DNA of 64,000 nucleotides from Curtobacterium pusillum (GTDB lineage Bacteria; Actinomycetota; Actinomycetes; Actinomycetales; Microbacteriaceae), in contig NZ_VDZH01000002.1 in assembly GCF_007673235.1 (NCBI RefSeq), forward strand, positions 637,652-701,651, given 5' to 3'. Below, piece by piece: positions 35,237-44,394 of the stretch. Made by a program: the position numbers and the translations under genes. Numbering within the stretch: the first letter of the stretch is position 1; each line of letters starts with the position of its first letter. A model generated the notes under the pieces. That model had not been told where the DNA came from, made no database searches, and saw only the letters and a program-made list of their open reading frames with translations.

Positions 35237-38200
35237 CGACGGCTCCCTTCGGGTCGAGGACGGTGGTCTGGCCCGCGGCGTCGGAGCGCGCCGGCTGCGT
35301 CGTCGGAGCCGCGGCGAAGTGGGCCACCTGCACGATCCGGGGCGCGGTGCCGCGGCGCACGAGACGGCCGCGTCCGGGCGGGAACTGCTCGGCGTAGACC
35401 TTCGGGAAGACCTGGCCCTCGGACCGCTCGCCGCTCAGTACGAGTCCGGTGGCCCCGGAGTCCCGGATGGACTGGATCACGGTGTCGTACATCGCACGCG
35501 CGGCACCGGCGACCGGTCGCGTCAGGACGACGTGCAGCCCGAGGTCGCGCGCGGACGGCAGGTACGGCATGAGCGGCGCGAGCGGGTCGGTGCCTGCCGA
35601 GGCGACGATGTCGTAGTCGTCGACGAGGACCACGATGCGCGGCCGAGGACCGGTCGAGGTGCCGGCGGCCCGCTGCTCGAGCTCGGCGGCGATGGCGGCC
35701 GCCAGCCCGCGGGCGTCCCGGCCGTTCGCAGCGTGCCCGCCGAGGAAGTCGTCCGGGGTGCCCGCCGCAGCACCGCCTCGGACGTCCATGAAGGCGAGGA
35801 CGAGCTCGTCCGGGGTCGACCGTTCCATGAACCCGGCGGCGAGGCCCCGGAGGAGTGCGGTCTTGCCGCTGGCGGTGTCCCCGAACACGAGCAGGTGCTG
35901 GTCGACCGCGGGGTCGAACGCCACGAAGTCCATCGTGTCCTGCCGCAGCGCGAACGGCACGGTGTCCGGCGAGGCGAGCGGGTCCGGCAGCTCGGCGGGG
36001 TCGAACGACTCCGGGAGCAGCCGGATCGGCGCTGCCGCGGGGCCGCCCCAGCTGTCCGCGACGCGCTGGGCGAGTGCCGCCAGCTCGTCGCCGACCGCAC
36101 CGTCCTCGACGTCGTCGAGCACCGGCAGCGCGACCTGGCCGAACAGCTCGTCGCCGGTCAGGACACGGCCCGGCTCACCGGACTTCAGGGTGGCCGCCGC
36201 CGCGCGGGCGATGGTCGAGTCGGCCGGGTCGTTCAGCCGCAGCTCGAAGCGCTGCCCGATGAGCGGCTGGTTCGCGAGCCGCAGCTCGTTCCAGCGGGTG
36301 AGCGCGACGACGACGTGGATGCCGAAGCTGCCTCCGCGCTGGAGCAGGTCGCCGAAGGCGTCCTCGAGCTCCTCGAACTCGGTGCGCATCACGCCGAAGC
36401 CGTCGATGAGCAGGACGACGTCGGCGGACCCCAGCTCGGGCACCCGTCCGGCGGCGTGCCGGCTCCGCAGCATGGCGAGCGAGTCGATGCCGTGGTCGCG
36501 GAACACCCGCTCGCGCAACCGGATCATCGCCTGGAGCTCCTCGACGAGGCGGAGCAGGCGGTTCCGGTCGGCCCGGGTCGCGACGCCACCGACGTGCGGG
36601 AAGCCCTCGATGCGGCCGAGGCCACCGCCGGCCAGGTCCATGCCGTACACGCTCACCTGGCGCGGCGTCGTGGTGAGCGCGATGGACGCGGCGACCGAAC
36701 GCAGGAAGGTGGTTCGACCGGAACCGGGCGCGCCGATGACCGCGACGTGGCCGCCGCCCTGCGTGAGGTCGAGCATCCACGGGCGCTGCCGCTGGCGTGC
36801 CGGGTCGTCGAGCAGGCCGATCGGCACCGTGATGCCGGTCGGGTCCACATCGGCGTTCGGGTCGAGCACGGCACCGAGCGCCAGACGGGTGGGCAGCGGC
36901 GGCAGCCACACCGGTGTCGTCGCCCGGTCGCCGCGGCCGAGGCGTTCGACCGCCTCGTCGACGACGCTCCGGCCGACGTCGGGGGACTCGAGCGTCGCCT
37001 CGCCCGGTTCGTCGTCCTCGGTCGCGAGGGTGTTGTAGACCGGCAGCTCGAACGGTTCCGGCGCGGTGTCGGCGGACGTCGGTGCCGCGGCCGAGGCGGG
37101 GGTGGCGTCCTCGATCGGGCCGGACACGTAGCCGGACCGGAACCGGGTGTACACGCTGGTGTCGACCTTGAGGTAGCCGTAGCCCGGGACCGCGGGCAGG
37201 TGGAACGCGTCGCCGGTGTCCAGGACGACCTGGCTCTCGGCCTCCGAGAAGGTGCGGAGTCCGAGCCGGTACGACAGGTAGGTGTCGAGGCCACGGAGCT
37301 TGCCGGCTTCGATCCGCTGGCTGGAGAGCAGCAGGTGCACGCCGATGGAGCGCCCGATGCGCCCGATCATGAGCAGCAGGTCGACGAACTCGGGTTCCGC
37401 CGTGAGCAGTTCGCCGAACTCGTCGATCACGAGCACGAGGTGCGGCATCGGCGGCAGCTCGGGCCGGTGCGTGCGGAGCTCCCGGTAGTGCGTGATCGAC
37501 GGCGCGGCCCCGGCGTCGCGGAGCATCTCCTGGCGACGGCGCACCTCGCCCGCGATGGACGCACGCGCACGGCGGGTGAGCTGCGGGTCGTCGGCGAGGT
37601 TGTCGATGAGGCCCGCGACGTGCGGCAACCGGGCGAACGGGGCGAACGCCGCACCGCCCTTGTAGTCGACGAGGATCATCGCGAGGTCCTCCGGCGGGTG
37701 CGAAACCGCGAGGCCGAGCACCAGCGTGCGGAGCATCTCGCTCTTGCCGGAACCGGTGGCGCCGATGCAGATGCCGTGCGGCCCCATGCCGAGCTGCGCC
37801 GACTCCTTCAGGTCGAGCAACAGCGGGGCGCCGAAGTCGTCGACGCCGATCGGCACGCGCAGGAAGTCACGCGGTGCACGGGGACGCCAGGTGCGGTCGG
37901 GGTCGATCGTCGTGACGTCCTCCACCCCGAGCAGGTCGGTGACGCCGATCGCGGCCGACGACTCGGCGCGTTCCTCGGCGTCGGCGGACAACCGCAGGGG
38001 AGCGAGCGCTCGGGCGACGGCGGTGACGAGGGTCGGGGCGACCGGGTCGCAGACGGCTGCCTGCACGGGGGCGGGCTCGCCCTCGGCCACGTCGCGCGCG
38101 TCGACGATCTCGAGCAGGGTGTGACCGGGCTGCTCCGACCGTGCCGTCACGCGCACCCGCACGTCCGAGGGTTCGTGCAGGCGGTCGGCGACGAGGTGCA

Positions 38201-39254
38201 CCACCGTGATGCGGAGGTCCTCCGGGCGGGTCTCGCCCTCCGGCAGCGCGAGGGGGACGGCCACGCTGCCGTGCTCGTCCGCGAAGACCACGAGACGCGG
38301 TAGGTCGCTCCGCTTCCCGGAGTCGCCGGACCGCCGCCACATCGCCGCGGTCCGGGCGCGTTCGCCGAGTTCCCCCGCGAGGGTGCGGGCGAGTGTCGGC
38401 ACGTCCTCGGCCACCCGCCGGGCGCGCAGCGGGCCGTCGAAGGTGCGGTCCATCCGGGCGTGCGGGAGCAGGTCGAACCAGTCCCAGTCGTCCGCGCGGT
38501 CGGCCGGGAACGCCGCCGCGAGGTGCAGGTCCTCCGGCGCGTGCATCGCCGCGAGCTGTGCGACGAGGGCTCGGGCGACGTCGAGCACGGCGGCTCGGTC
38601 GCCGACCACCGAGACGTCACCGGCGTCGTCGAGCCGGATCGCGATCGGCATCGCGTGCACGGTGCCGTAGTGCTCGGCGACCTGCTCGAGCTCGGCGAGC
38701 ATCAGCGGGTCGAGGGGTTGCACGGGGTTCTGGTCCGGCGGCACCGTGAGGTCGAGCCAGGCGACGTCGCCCGAGCCGACCCGGACGCGCAGGAAGTCGG
38801 CGTGGGCTCGACGCCGCTCCCACAGCCGCGCCGGGTCCCCGACGAGCCGGGGGAGGGTGTCCGGCGCCGGGTCGACGTGTTCGGCGCGTTCGCGCACCGC
38901 CGTCGTCCGGGCACGGAGGTCGCCGCGGAGCTCCTCGAGGTAGTCGAGGTACCGCTCACGCTGGGTGCGACGGTTGCGCACGGCGTTGCCGCGCTGGGTG
39001 AACGCCATGCCGAGGCCACCGACGAGGGCGACCACGAAGACCAGCGCCGCGACGACCATGAGCACCGGGTTGTTGCCCCGCAGCACGACCATCATCACGA
39101 CGGACGAGATCGCACCGACCACGGGCAGCAGGGACTGCAGGGGGATGCCGCCGCTCGGGCCCTCGGGGAGCTGGGGCGGCGGGGCGAGCTGCTCGGCGTC
39201 GGGGCGGACGAGCGGCGTGGAGACCCGTGCGGGTCGGTGCACGATGCGGTTCAC
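35226..39254 (-). CDS. eccC: Type VII secretion FtsK/SpoIIIE ATPase EccC
   Basis: 1342 residues. Two membrane spans near 40-85 (LLPVVGAISSVVMMVV and VLMVVAALVFVVALVGG) are followed by three FtsK-like modules. The first has a full Walker A, GATGSGKSEML (about 496), and Walker B HLVLVIDEFGELL; the second GAPGSGRTTFL (about 841) with Arg for Lys; the third GDTASGKTALL (about 1124). This is the motor and substrate receptor of T7SS in the membrane. GTG 39254 has a GGAGGTG site and overlaps the upstream stop by four bases. Confidence 0.95.
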   Translation of the reverse strand: MNRIVHRPARVSTPLVRPDAEQLAPPPQLPEGPSGGIPLQSLLPVVGAISSVVMMVVLRGNNPVLMVVAALVFVVALVGGLGMAFTQRGNAVRNRRTQRERYLDYLEELRGDLRARTTAVRERAEHVDPAPDTLPRLVGDPARLWERRRAHADFLRVRVGSGDVAWLDLTVPPDQNPVQPLDPLMLAELEQVAEHYGTVHAMPIAIRLDDAGDVSVVGDRAAVLDVARALVAQLAAMHAPEDLHLAAAFPADRADDWDWFDLLPHARMDRTFDGPLRARRVAEDVPTLARTLAGELGERARTAAMWRRSGDSGKRSDLPRLVVFADEHGSVAVPLALPEGETRPEDLRITVVHLVADRLHEPSDVRVRVTARSEQPGHTLLEIVDARDVAEGEPAPVQAAVCDPVAPTLVTAVARALAPLRLSADAEERAESSAAIGVTDLLGVEDVTTIDPDRTWRPRAPRDFLRVPIGVDDFGAPLLLDLKESAQLGMGPHGICIGATGSGKSEMLRTLVLGLAVSHPPEDLAMILVDYKGGAAFAPFARLPHVAGLIDNLADDPQLTRRARASIAGEVRRRQEMLRDAGAAPSITHYRELRTHRPELPPMPHLVLVIDEFGELLTAEPEFVDLLLMIGRIGRSIGVHLLLSSQRIEAGKLRGLDTYLSYRLGLRTFSEAESQVVLDTGDAFHLPAVPGYGYLKVDTSVYTRFRSGYVSGPIEDATPASAAAPTSADTAPEPFELPVYNTLATEDDEPGEATLESPDVGRSVVDEAVERLGRGDRATTPVWLPPLPTRLALGAVLDPNADVDPTGITVPIGLLDDPARQRQRPWMLDLTQGGGHVAVIGAPGSGRTTFLRSVAASIALTTTPRQVSVYGMDLAGGGLGRIEGFPHVGGVATRADRNRLLRLVEELQAMIRLRERVFRDHGIDSLAMLRSRHAAGRVPELGSADVVLLIDGFGVMRTEFEELEDAFGDLLQRGGSFGIHVVVALTRWNELRLANQPLIGQRFELRLNDPADSTIARAAAATLKSGEPGRVLTGDELFGQVALPVLDDVEDGAVGDELAALAQRVADSWGGPAAAPIRLLPESFDPAELPDPLASPDTVPFALRQDTMDFVAFDPAVDQHLLVFGDTASGKTALLRGLAAGFMERSTPDELVLAFMDVRGGAAAGTPDDFLGGHAANGRDARGLAAAIAAELEQRAAGTSTGPRPRIVVLVDDYDIVASAGTDPLAPLMPYLPSARDLGLHVVLTRPVAGAARAMYDTVIQSIRDSGATGLVLSGERSEGQVFPKVYAEQFPPGRGRLVRRGTAPRIVQVAHFAAAPTTQPARSDAAGQTTVLDPKGAVDAP

Positions 39255-40105
39255 CGGGACACCTCCGGTGCGTGACGGTCGACGCGGCGGTCGACGGCGG
39301 CGTCGACGAGCGCCGCGGTGAGCTGGATGAGGGCGATGCGTGAGGCCGTCGGACGGTCGCCGCCGCCGGTGACGCTCGGATCGCTCGGGATCGGGTGCAC
39401 GGCGTGGTCGGGCCACTCCGCGGCCGTGCGAGCCGCGCGGAGCCCGGTGCCGGTGGTGTCGACGGGGACGACGAGCACGCGCGACCCGGGTGCGTGTCGA
39501 CGGATCGCGTCGGCGTGCGCCACGCCCTCCTCGACCGACGGTCGGTCCGGTCCGGTGACGAGTGCGACGACGTGCGCGTCCGCGGCGACGGCACCGAGGT
39601 CGACGAAGGGACTGCGGGACCCCCAGTCGCCGACGACGACGTCGAAGAAGCGGGCGATCGGGTCGACGGCGTCGGTCCAGTCCGCGGGCGCCGCCTGACG
39701 GCTCGGGAGGCGCGGGTCGCCGATCCGGAGCACGTGCAGTCCCGAGCCGGTCACGGCCAGACCGTCGGTCGCGTCCCAAGAGGTCCGTGCGGCACTGCGG
39801 CGCTCGGACGGCGGCGTCGGTCCGGCGCGGTCGGCGCCGGCGTGCGTCGCGAACGAGCGCAGCCCGGCGGCGCCGTCCACCCCGAGGACGCGTCCGGCCC
39901 GGCGTCGTGCCAGTACCGTCGCGACGGCCGCCGCGGTCGCGGAACATCCCGTCCCGCCGCGCAGCGAGGCGAAGGCGATGCGTCGGCTCGTCGGCACGCC
40001 CTGCCGGATCGCCCGGTGCGCGTCGTCGAGTTCGCGCGCCCCGCCGGCCACACTGCCGAAGAACGCCCGTCCGAGTGCGGGGACCACGTCGTCGAAGAGC
40101 CGCAT
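39251..40105 (-). CDS. MinD-like ATPase of the type VII secretion locus (second)
   Basis: 284 residues. The nucleotide-binding strand is IAFASLRGGTGCSATAAAVA, again a deviant Walker lacking the second Lys, followed by VVVGDWGSRSPFVDLG and VVALVTGPDRPSVEEG, which match the MinD fold. It is a paralogue-like partner of the gene at 34284, flanking eccC on both sides. The ATG lies two bases after the eccD stop. Confidence 0.72.
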   Translation of the reverse strand: MRLFDDVVPALGRAFFGSVAGGARELDDAHRAIRQGVPTSRRIAFASLRGGTGCSATAAAVATVLARRRAGRVLGVDGAAGLRSFATHAGADRAGPTPPSERRSAARTSWDATDGLAVTGSGLHVLRIGDPRLPSRQAAPADWTDAVDPIARFFDVVVGDWGSRSPFVDLGAVAADAHVVALVTGPDRPSVEEGVAHADAIRRHAPGSRVLVVPVDTTGTGLRAARTAAEWPDHAVHPIPSDPSVTGGGDRPTASRIALIQLTAALVDAAVDRRVDRHAPEVSR

Positions 40106-40107
40106 CG

Positions 40108-41475
40108 TCAGAACGTCTCCAGCAGTGCGGCGAACAGGCCGAACGTCCCGAGCAGCAGCGGCAGGGTCACGACCACCGAGACGGTCTCGAGCACGTTGCC
40201 GAGCGATCGCAGCCGTGCCCGCTGGTGCGCAGCGGGTCGGACGCCGGCGAGCAGTGCCCCGACGACACCGAGCCCGGCGAGCATCCCGAGCACCTGCACG
40301 GGGGCGGTGGCGGCGTGCCCGACGAGTCCGAGCACCGCGGCGAGGACGACCGCGGACCAGAGCAGGACGCCCTGCAGGGTGAGCGGGAACGCCCGGGTGC
40401 GGAGCGCGGCCACGACGACGACGGCGGTGCCGAGGCCGATCGCCCACGGGTCCTGGTCGGCGACGAGGGCGGCGCCGGCGATGGCGATCGGTGCCGCGAC
40501 GGCCGCCGTGGTCCAGTCGAGTGCCCGGTACGCGTCGTCGAGGGCGGTCACCACGCGGTCGCGGGCGACGGGGTCGCCGCCGCTCACCCGGTCGTCGAGC
40601 CCGGTGAGCCCCGCGGACGACATCGCCGCGGACGGCAGGAGCCCGCACACCACGATCGCGGCGACGGCCACCACACCCCACCCGGCGGCCTCGGGAGCGG
40701 GGGTCAGCCAGGTGACCATGCCGAGCAGGGGCAGGACGACGCCGACGACGGCGGCGGTGCCGATGGTCCTGGTGCGCTGTCCGATGCCGAGCCCGACGCC
40801 GAGCGCGATCCACGCCCAGACGAGCACGAGCGCGGCGATCATGGCGGGCTGGTCGCCGTCGCGGCCGAGCACCGGGCCGACCGCCAGCCCGATCGGCAGT
40901 GCGAGTCCGGTGGCCGCCGCGGTGAGGGCGATGCCCGTCCACCGGGCTCCGGCGCGTCCGGCGACGAGGGCCGCGAGCGCGAGGACCACCCCGCTGCCGG
41001 CGAGCACCGACGGCAACAGGGCGGGGGAGACGTCGCCGCCGTCGAAGGCCGCCCGGACCGAGGCGACCGTGAACGCCGCGACCACCAGGGTCCCGACGAC
41101 GGACGCGGTCGCGCCCACGGCACCCGCGGCGACGGCCTGTCGTGCGGCCGTTCCCCAACCGTCCGATCGACGACCGAGCGAGTCGGCGACGGCGTCGGTG
41201 ACGTCGGAGACCTCCGGCGGCGGCGGCGCGTCGGCACGGCGGACGAGGTGCAGGACCTCGCCGTCGGAGATCTCCTGCGACGCTGCGTCGGCGGCGAGCG
41301 AGACCTCTTCCCCCGTGACGCGCACGAGGGCGACCGGGTGCGCGCTGTCCGCGATCGGCTCGTCGAGGATGTCCACCAGCCGCGGCAGCAGTCCGGCGAA
41401 CGGTTCGTCGGACGCGACGACGACGTCGGCGCGACGGCCGGCGCCGACCACGGTCACGCGGGTGAAGTCGGTCAC
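40108..41475 (-). CDS. eccD: Type VII secretion integral membrane protein EccD
   Basis: 455 residues. The N-terminal about 85 residues form the ubiquitin-like domain (FTRVTVVGAGRRADVVVASD to GEVLHLVRR); about eleven hydrophobic spans fill the rest. EccD forms the T7SS membrane pore with EccC. GTG 41475 was chosen because AGGAG stands upstream and it overlaps the previous stop as GTGA; the longer frame from 41550 only adds the reverse of the neighbouring gene. Confidence 0.92.
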   Translation of the reverse strand: MTDFTRVTVVGAGRRADVVVASDEPFAGLLPRLVDILDEPIADSAHPVALVRVTGEEVSLAADAASQEISDGEVLHLVRRADAPPPPEVSDVTDAVADSLGRRSDGWGTAARQAVAAGAVGATASVVGTLVVAAFTVASVRAAFDGGDVSPALLPSVLAGSGVVLALAALVAGRAGARWTGIALTAAATGLALPIGLAVGPVLGRDGDQPAMIAALVLVWAWIALGVGLGIGQRTRTIGTAAVVGVVLPLLGMVTWLTPAPEAAGWGVVAVAAIVVCGLLPSAAMSSAGLTGLDDRVSGGDPVARDRVVTALDDAYRALDWTTAAVAAPIAIAGAALVADQDPWAIGLGTAVVVVAALRTRAFPLTLQGVLLWSAVVLAAVLGLVGHAATAPVQVLGMLAGLGVVGALLAGVRPAAHQRARLRSLGNVLETVSVVVTLPLLLGTFGLFAALLETF

Positions 41476-41714
41476 TTGGTCTCCTGTTGCTGTTGCTGCT
41501 GGGCCGCCTGCTGGGCGAGCGCGTTCGTGACGAACGAGTAGCCGAGGCACCCGACGCCCACGACCGCGGCGAGGACGACGCTGCCGATGAACCGCTTCAC
41601 GTTGTCGTTGACGATCCGACGGTCGGCGAGCCGGCCGAGCACGAACGCCTGCCGGAGCCGTCGTCGGTGCGTCGAGACGCTCTCCAGCAGGATCGAGTCA
41701 CTGTTCCGTGGCAC
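41472..41714 (-). CDS. Small single-span membrane protein of the T7SS operon
   Basis: 80 residues: a basic cytoplasmic N-half (RRRLRQAFVLGRLADRR), one membrane helix (FIGSVVLAAVVGVGCLGYSF) and a short glutamine-rich tail (QQAAQQQQQQETK). Family not recognised. In size and topology it resembles the membrane anchor region of EccB without the periplasmic domain, but I cannot claim homology. It starts inside the end of the upstream gene (17-bp overlap) and ends in the start of eccD. Confidence 0.72.
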   Translation of the reverse strand: MPRNSDSILLESVSTHRRRLRQAFVLGRLADRRIVNDNVKRFIGSVVLAAVVGVGCLGYSFVTNALAQQAAQQQQQQETK

Positions 41715-42807
41715 GCTGCACCTGTTCCCTCGTCGCCTCGTCCATCCCCACCGCGTCGGCCACCCGGTCTCGACCGATGTGGGCGAGCACGGCCGCGAGC
41801 TCCTCGACCGGGTCGCGGTCCGGGTGCCGTCCGAACGGCAGGACGAGCGCCGGGATCCGCGGTCGCCCGGCGACGATCGCACCGAACCGGTCGTGCACCG
41901 CCCCGGGGTCGAGCCCGAGCTGTCGCACCGACGGCGCACCGAGCAGCATCGCGACCGGGACCGGCGGGAGCGCCATCCGGGGCGCCTGCGCGAGGTCGGC
42001 CCGACCCGGGCGGCGGAGGACGAGCGCGAAGAGCGGCAGTTGGGTGGCGGCGAGCCGCCCGAGCACCTGCGGCACGGCTGCGACCCGCACCGACGCCGCT
42101 GCATCGCCGGGTGCGCCGACCGACAGCAGGCCGGTCGTGAGCTCCTCGACGCCGTGCTCGGTCCGCTGCGCCGTGATCGTCATCGCGAGCGGTGCGGCCG
42201 GTGATCCCACCGCGAGCAACCGGGTCGGGTCGGGCATGCGCTCGCGGGCGGCCTCGGTGAACGCTCGGCGGTCCCAGGCGCGGGTCGCCGGCTCGTGCGT
42301 ACCCCACCCGGTCGGGGCGGCACCGGCGAGCTCGACGGCGAGCAGTTCGGTCGTCGTGCCCAGGACGGTCTCGGCGCTCGCACGGTGCCGGACGGACGCG
42401 GAGACGACGAGCTGGTCCGCGGTCGCGGGCTCCGGACGGAGGTGTCCCACGGCGACGTCCTCGACCGCGGTCGGCGGACCGAGCAGCACCGCGTCGGTGA
42501 ACTCCTCGAGCCGTCGCCCGTCGAGTCCGTTGCGCAGGCCGTCGTCGCCGCGGACCACCCACGCTCCACCCGCGTCGACCAGCGACTGCCGGAACGCCTC
42601 GGTCACGACGGACAGTCCGTCGGTGACGAGGATCGGGCGGGCGCCCTCGGCCGACGCGGTCCGGAGCACGTCGACCTGGGCCCGGCCGAGGCGCACGATG
42701 CCCGCGCGGCTCTCGATGCGGATGGTGCCGCCGCCCGCCGAGTCGACGAGCGGGTGCTTCGCGGTCGGGCGGTCGTCGTGCGCCCGCGCTGCACGGAAGG
42801 GGTTCAC
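41698..42807 (-). CDS. T7SS-associated protein of unknown function
   Basis: 369 residues, soluble, no signal peptide or membrane span. Strand-rich N-terminus (IRIESRAGIVRLGRAQVDVL), then PILVTDGLSVVTEAFRQSL. It may belong to the DUF6177 group often seen beside eccD in actinobacteria, but that is memory, not a search result. Overlaps the RDD-FHA gene by ATGA. It stands where eccB would be expected but shows none of the EccB features. Confidence 0.65.
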   Translation of the reverse strand: MNPFRAARAHDDRPTAKHPLVDSAGGGTIRIESRAGIVRLGRAQVDVLRTASAEGARPILVTDGLSVVTEAFRQSLVDAGGAWVVRGDDGLRNGLDGRRLEEFTDAVLLGPPTAVEDVAVGHLRPEPATADQLVVSASVRHRASAETVLGTTTELLAVELAGAAPTGWGTHEPATRAWDRRAFTEAARERMPDPTRLLAVGSPAAPLAMTITAQRTEHGVEELTTGLLSVGAPGDAAASVRVAAVPQVLGRLAATQLPLFALVLRRPGRADLAQAPRMALPPVPVAMLLGAPSVRQLGLDPGAVHDRFGAIVAGRPRIPALVLPFGRHPDRDPVEELAAVLAHIGRDRVADAVGMDEATREQVQRATEQ

Positions 42808-43898
42808 GCGGCGGCCCCGACCCGGTCGACGACGAACGCGTGGTCGCCGATGCGGACGGTGGAGCCGGCCGTGACGGTCAGGTCCACGCCGGGGACGAGG
42901 GACTCGAACGACGCGTCCGAACGGATCACCGACGTCCCGTTCGTCGAGCCGAGGTCCCGCAGCACCACGGCGCCGTCCGTCTGCACGAGTGCGACGTGGG
43001 TCTTCGACAGCGTGCGGGAGAGGTCGGGCACGGCGACGGTGGCGACGCCCGGTTCGGCCTCCGGGTTGCGGCCGACGACGCAGGTGCCGTGGAACCAGTG
43101 CAGCGCGCCGGAGTCGAAGCGCAGCACGACGGCGTCCGCCGGGACGGACTCGTCGGCGACGGGCGCGGTGGGCGGCGGCACGGCCGCGAAGCCGCCGTCG
43201 GGTACGGAACCAACGGGTGCGGAACCGACCCCGGACCGACGTGTGGCGTCGAGACCGACGGGATCCGTGCCTCCAGGCAGAGGAGCAGACCCGGGACGGA
43301 CACCCGCCGACGCGGCCGCACCGAAGGCGGTGCCGAGCGCCGGGGCAGCGGGGGAGAGCGGTTCACGACCGGCGCGCAACGACGCGGTCAGGGTGCCGGT
43401 CGCAGCGGCCCACGGACCGGCGCCGGCGGGACGGGGGTGCTGTCCGCGCAGGCGCGACAGCTGACGCACCGGCCCGGCGGGAAGGGCGTCCTCGACGTCG
43501 ACGACGCGGGTCCCGGTGACGAGACCCCCCGGTCCACGGCCCGTCCTGGAGGCGCGGATCGCCACGATCACGGCCGTCACGACCAAGCCGGTCACCGCTC
43601 CGGCGATCGCCGTGCCGAGCGGGTCGGACGAGGGCACGGCCGTGTGGGCGAGGAAGAGGAGGCCGGCACCGGCGGCGGCGCCGAGCAGGCAGACGACCAC
43701 GTCGACGAGTCGCGCCAGCGCGACCGCGCCGGCGCCCGCCACCGCGACGTCGCGCAGGGCGTCGTACTCCGACGAGGCGACGGTGCGACCGAGGAGCGCA
43801 CCGCAGTCGGTGCAGAACCGTTGCCCCTGCGTGGACGCAGCACCGCAGCGTCCGCAGGTCATGACCGGAACGACGGTCTCGACCACGATCGACGACAT
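42804..43898 (-). CDS. Zinc-ribbon, RDD and FHA domain protein
   Basis: 364 residues in three parts: a zinc ribbon with two CxxC pairs (TCGRCG and FCTDCG), an RDD-type membrane segment of about two to three spans (ALARLVDVVVCLLGAAAGAG, GTAIAGAVTGLVVTAVIV), a Pro/Gly-rich linker, and a C-terminal FHA domain with GRNPEAEP, RTLSKTHVAL and DLGSTNGTSV for phosphothreonine binding. FHA proteins link Ser/Thr kinases to T7SS in actinobacteria. First gene of the operon, with a GGAGGTG site. Confidence 0.85.
   Translation of the reverse strand: MSSIVVETVVPVMTCGRCGAASTQGQRFCTDCGALLGRTVASSEYDALRDVAVAGAGAVALARLVDVVVCLLGAAAGAGLLFLAHTAVPSSDPLGTAIAGAVTGLVVTAVIVAIRASRTGRGPGGLVTGTRVVDVEDALPAGPVRQLSRLRGQHPRPAGAGPWAAATGTLTASLRAGREPLSPAAPALGTAFGAAASAGVRPGSAPLPGGTDPVGLDATRRSGVGSAPVGSVPDGGFAAVPPPTAPVADESVPADAVVLRFDSGALHWFHGTCVVGRNPEAEPGVATVAVPDLSRTLSKTHVALVQTDGAVVLRDLGSTNGTSVIRSDASFESLVPGVDLTVTAGSTVRIGDHAFVVDRVGAAA
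43262..43277 (-). repeat. 16-mer variant CCTGGAGGCACGGATC
   Basis: One mismatch (G to A) to the 16-mer found at 20408, 43545 and 51932. It lies in the linker of the RDD-FHA gene, where it is read as P-G-G-T-D. Confidence 0.75.
43545..43560 (+). repeat. 16-mer CCTGGAGGCGCGGATC, copy 2
   Basis: Exact copy, antisense to the RDD-FHA gene, where the coding strand reads it as I-R-A-S-R just after a membrane segment. Confidence 0.8.
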
Positions 43899-43942
43899 GC
43901 CCCACCTCCCATCGGCACGTCCGATCATGTCAGAAGCGGGGC

Positions 43943-43972
43943 GTGACGCGTGTCGCCCTCGTGGTCTAGGCT
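43943..43972 (+). promoter_or_regulatory. Candidate promoter of the ESX substrate operon
   Basis: GTGACG (43943-43948) and TAGGCT (43967-43972) with 18 bp spacing, 58 bp before the first ESAT-6-like start codon. The 131-bp divergent region also has to hold the start of the T7SS machinery operon; I could not place that promoter. Confidence 0.5.
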
Positions 43973-44029
43973 GCTGTCGTTCGCTGTCACCCGTACTGGG
44001 GTGGGGGGAAGAGACAGAGAGGATGAGCG

Positions 44030-44365
44030 ATGAAGTTCGCAATGGGGGCACAGGTCCTCACCAACCTGACCAAGCAGACGTCCGGCGCTTCCGGTGACCT
44101 GGGGACCCTGGTCCGGAAGCTCGCCGACTCGGCCGAGCCGCTGCAGGGCCGCTTCAACGGTGCCGGCCGCGCGGCGTTCGACCGCTTCAAGTCCGAGACG
44201 GACACCATCGCCAACGAGCTGAACGGTGCGCTCGCGAGCGTCCTCCAGGGCATCTCGGGCATGGACCGCTCGTTCCAGGAAGGCGACCAGGACATGGCGC
44301 AGTCCACGAGCTCGCTCGAGGGCAGCTCCAACTTCGACGCGGCCCGCTTCAGCGGCCGCGCCTGA
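44030..44365 (+). CDS. ESAT-6-like protein with FxG in place of WxG
   Basis: 111 residues, all helical. Between two helices is RFNGAGRAAFDRF, the position of the WXG turn of ESX proteins, here F-N-G. Size, hairpin pattern and first place in an operon divergent from the secretion machinery fit a WXG100-type substrate. No YxxxD/E tail is evident. A GAGAGGA site precedes the ATG. Confidence 0.72.
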   Translation: MKFAMGAQVLTNLTKQTSGASGDLGTLVRKLADSAEPLQGRFNGAGRAAFDRFKSETDTIANELNGALASVLQGISGMDRSFQEGDQDMAQSTSSLEGSSNFDAARFSGRA

Positions 44366-44394
44366 CGGATCTTCGGGGAGAGGGAGAGAACACC

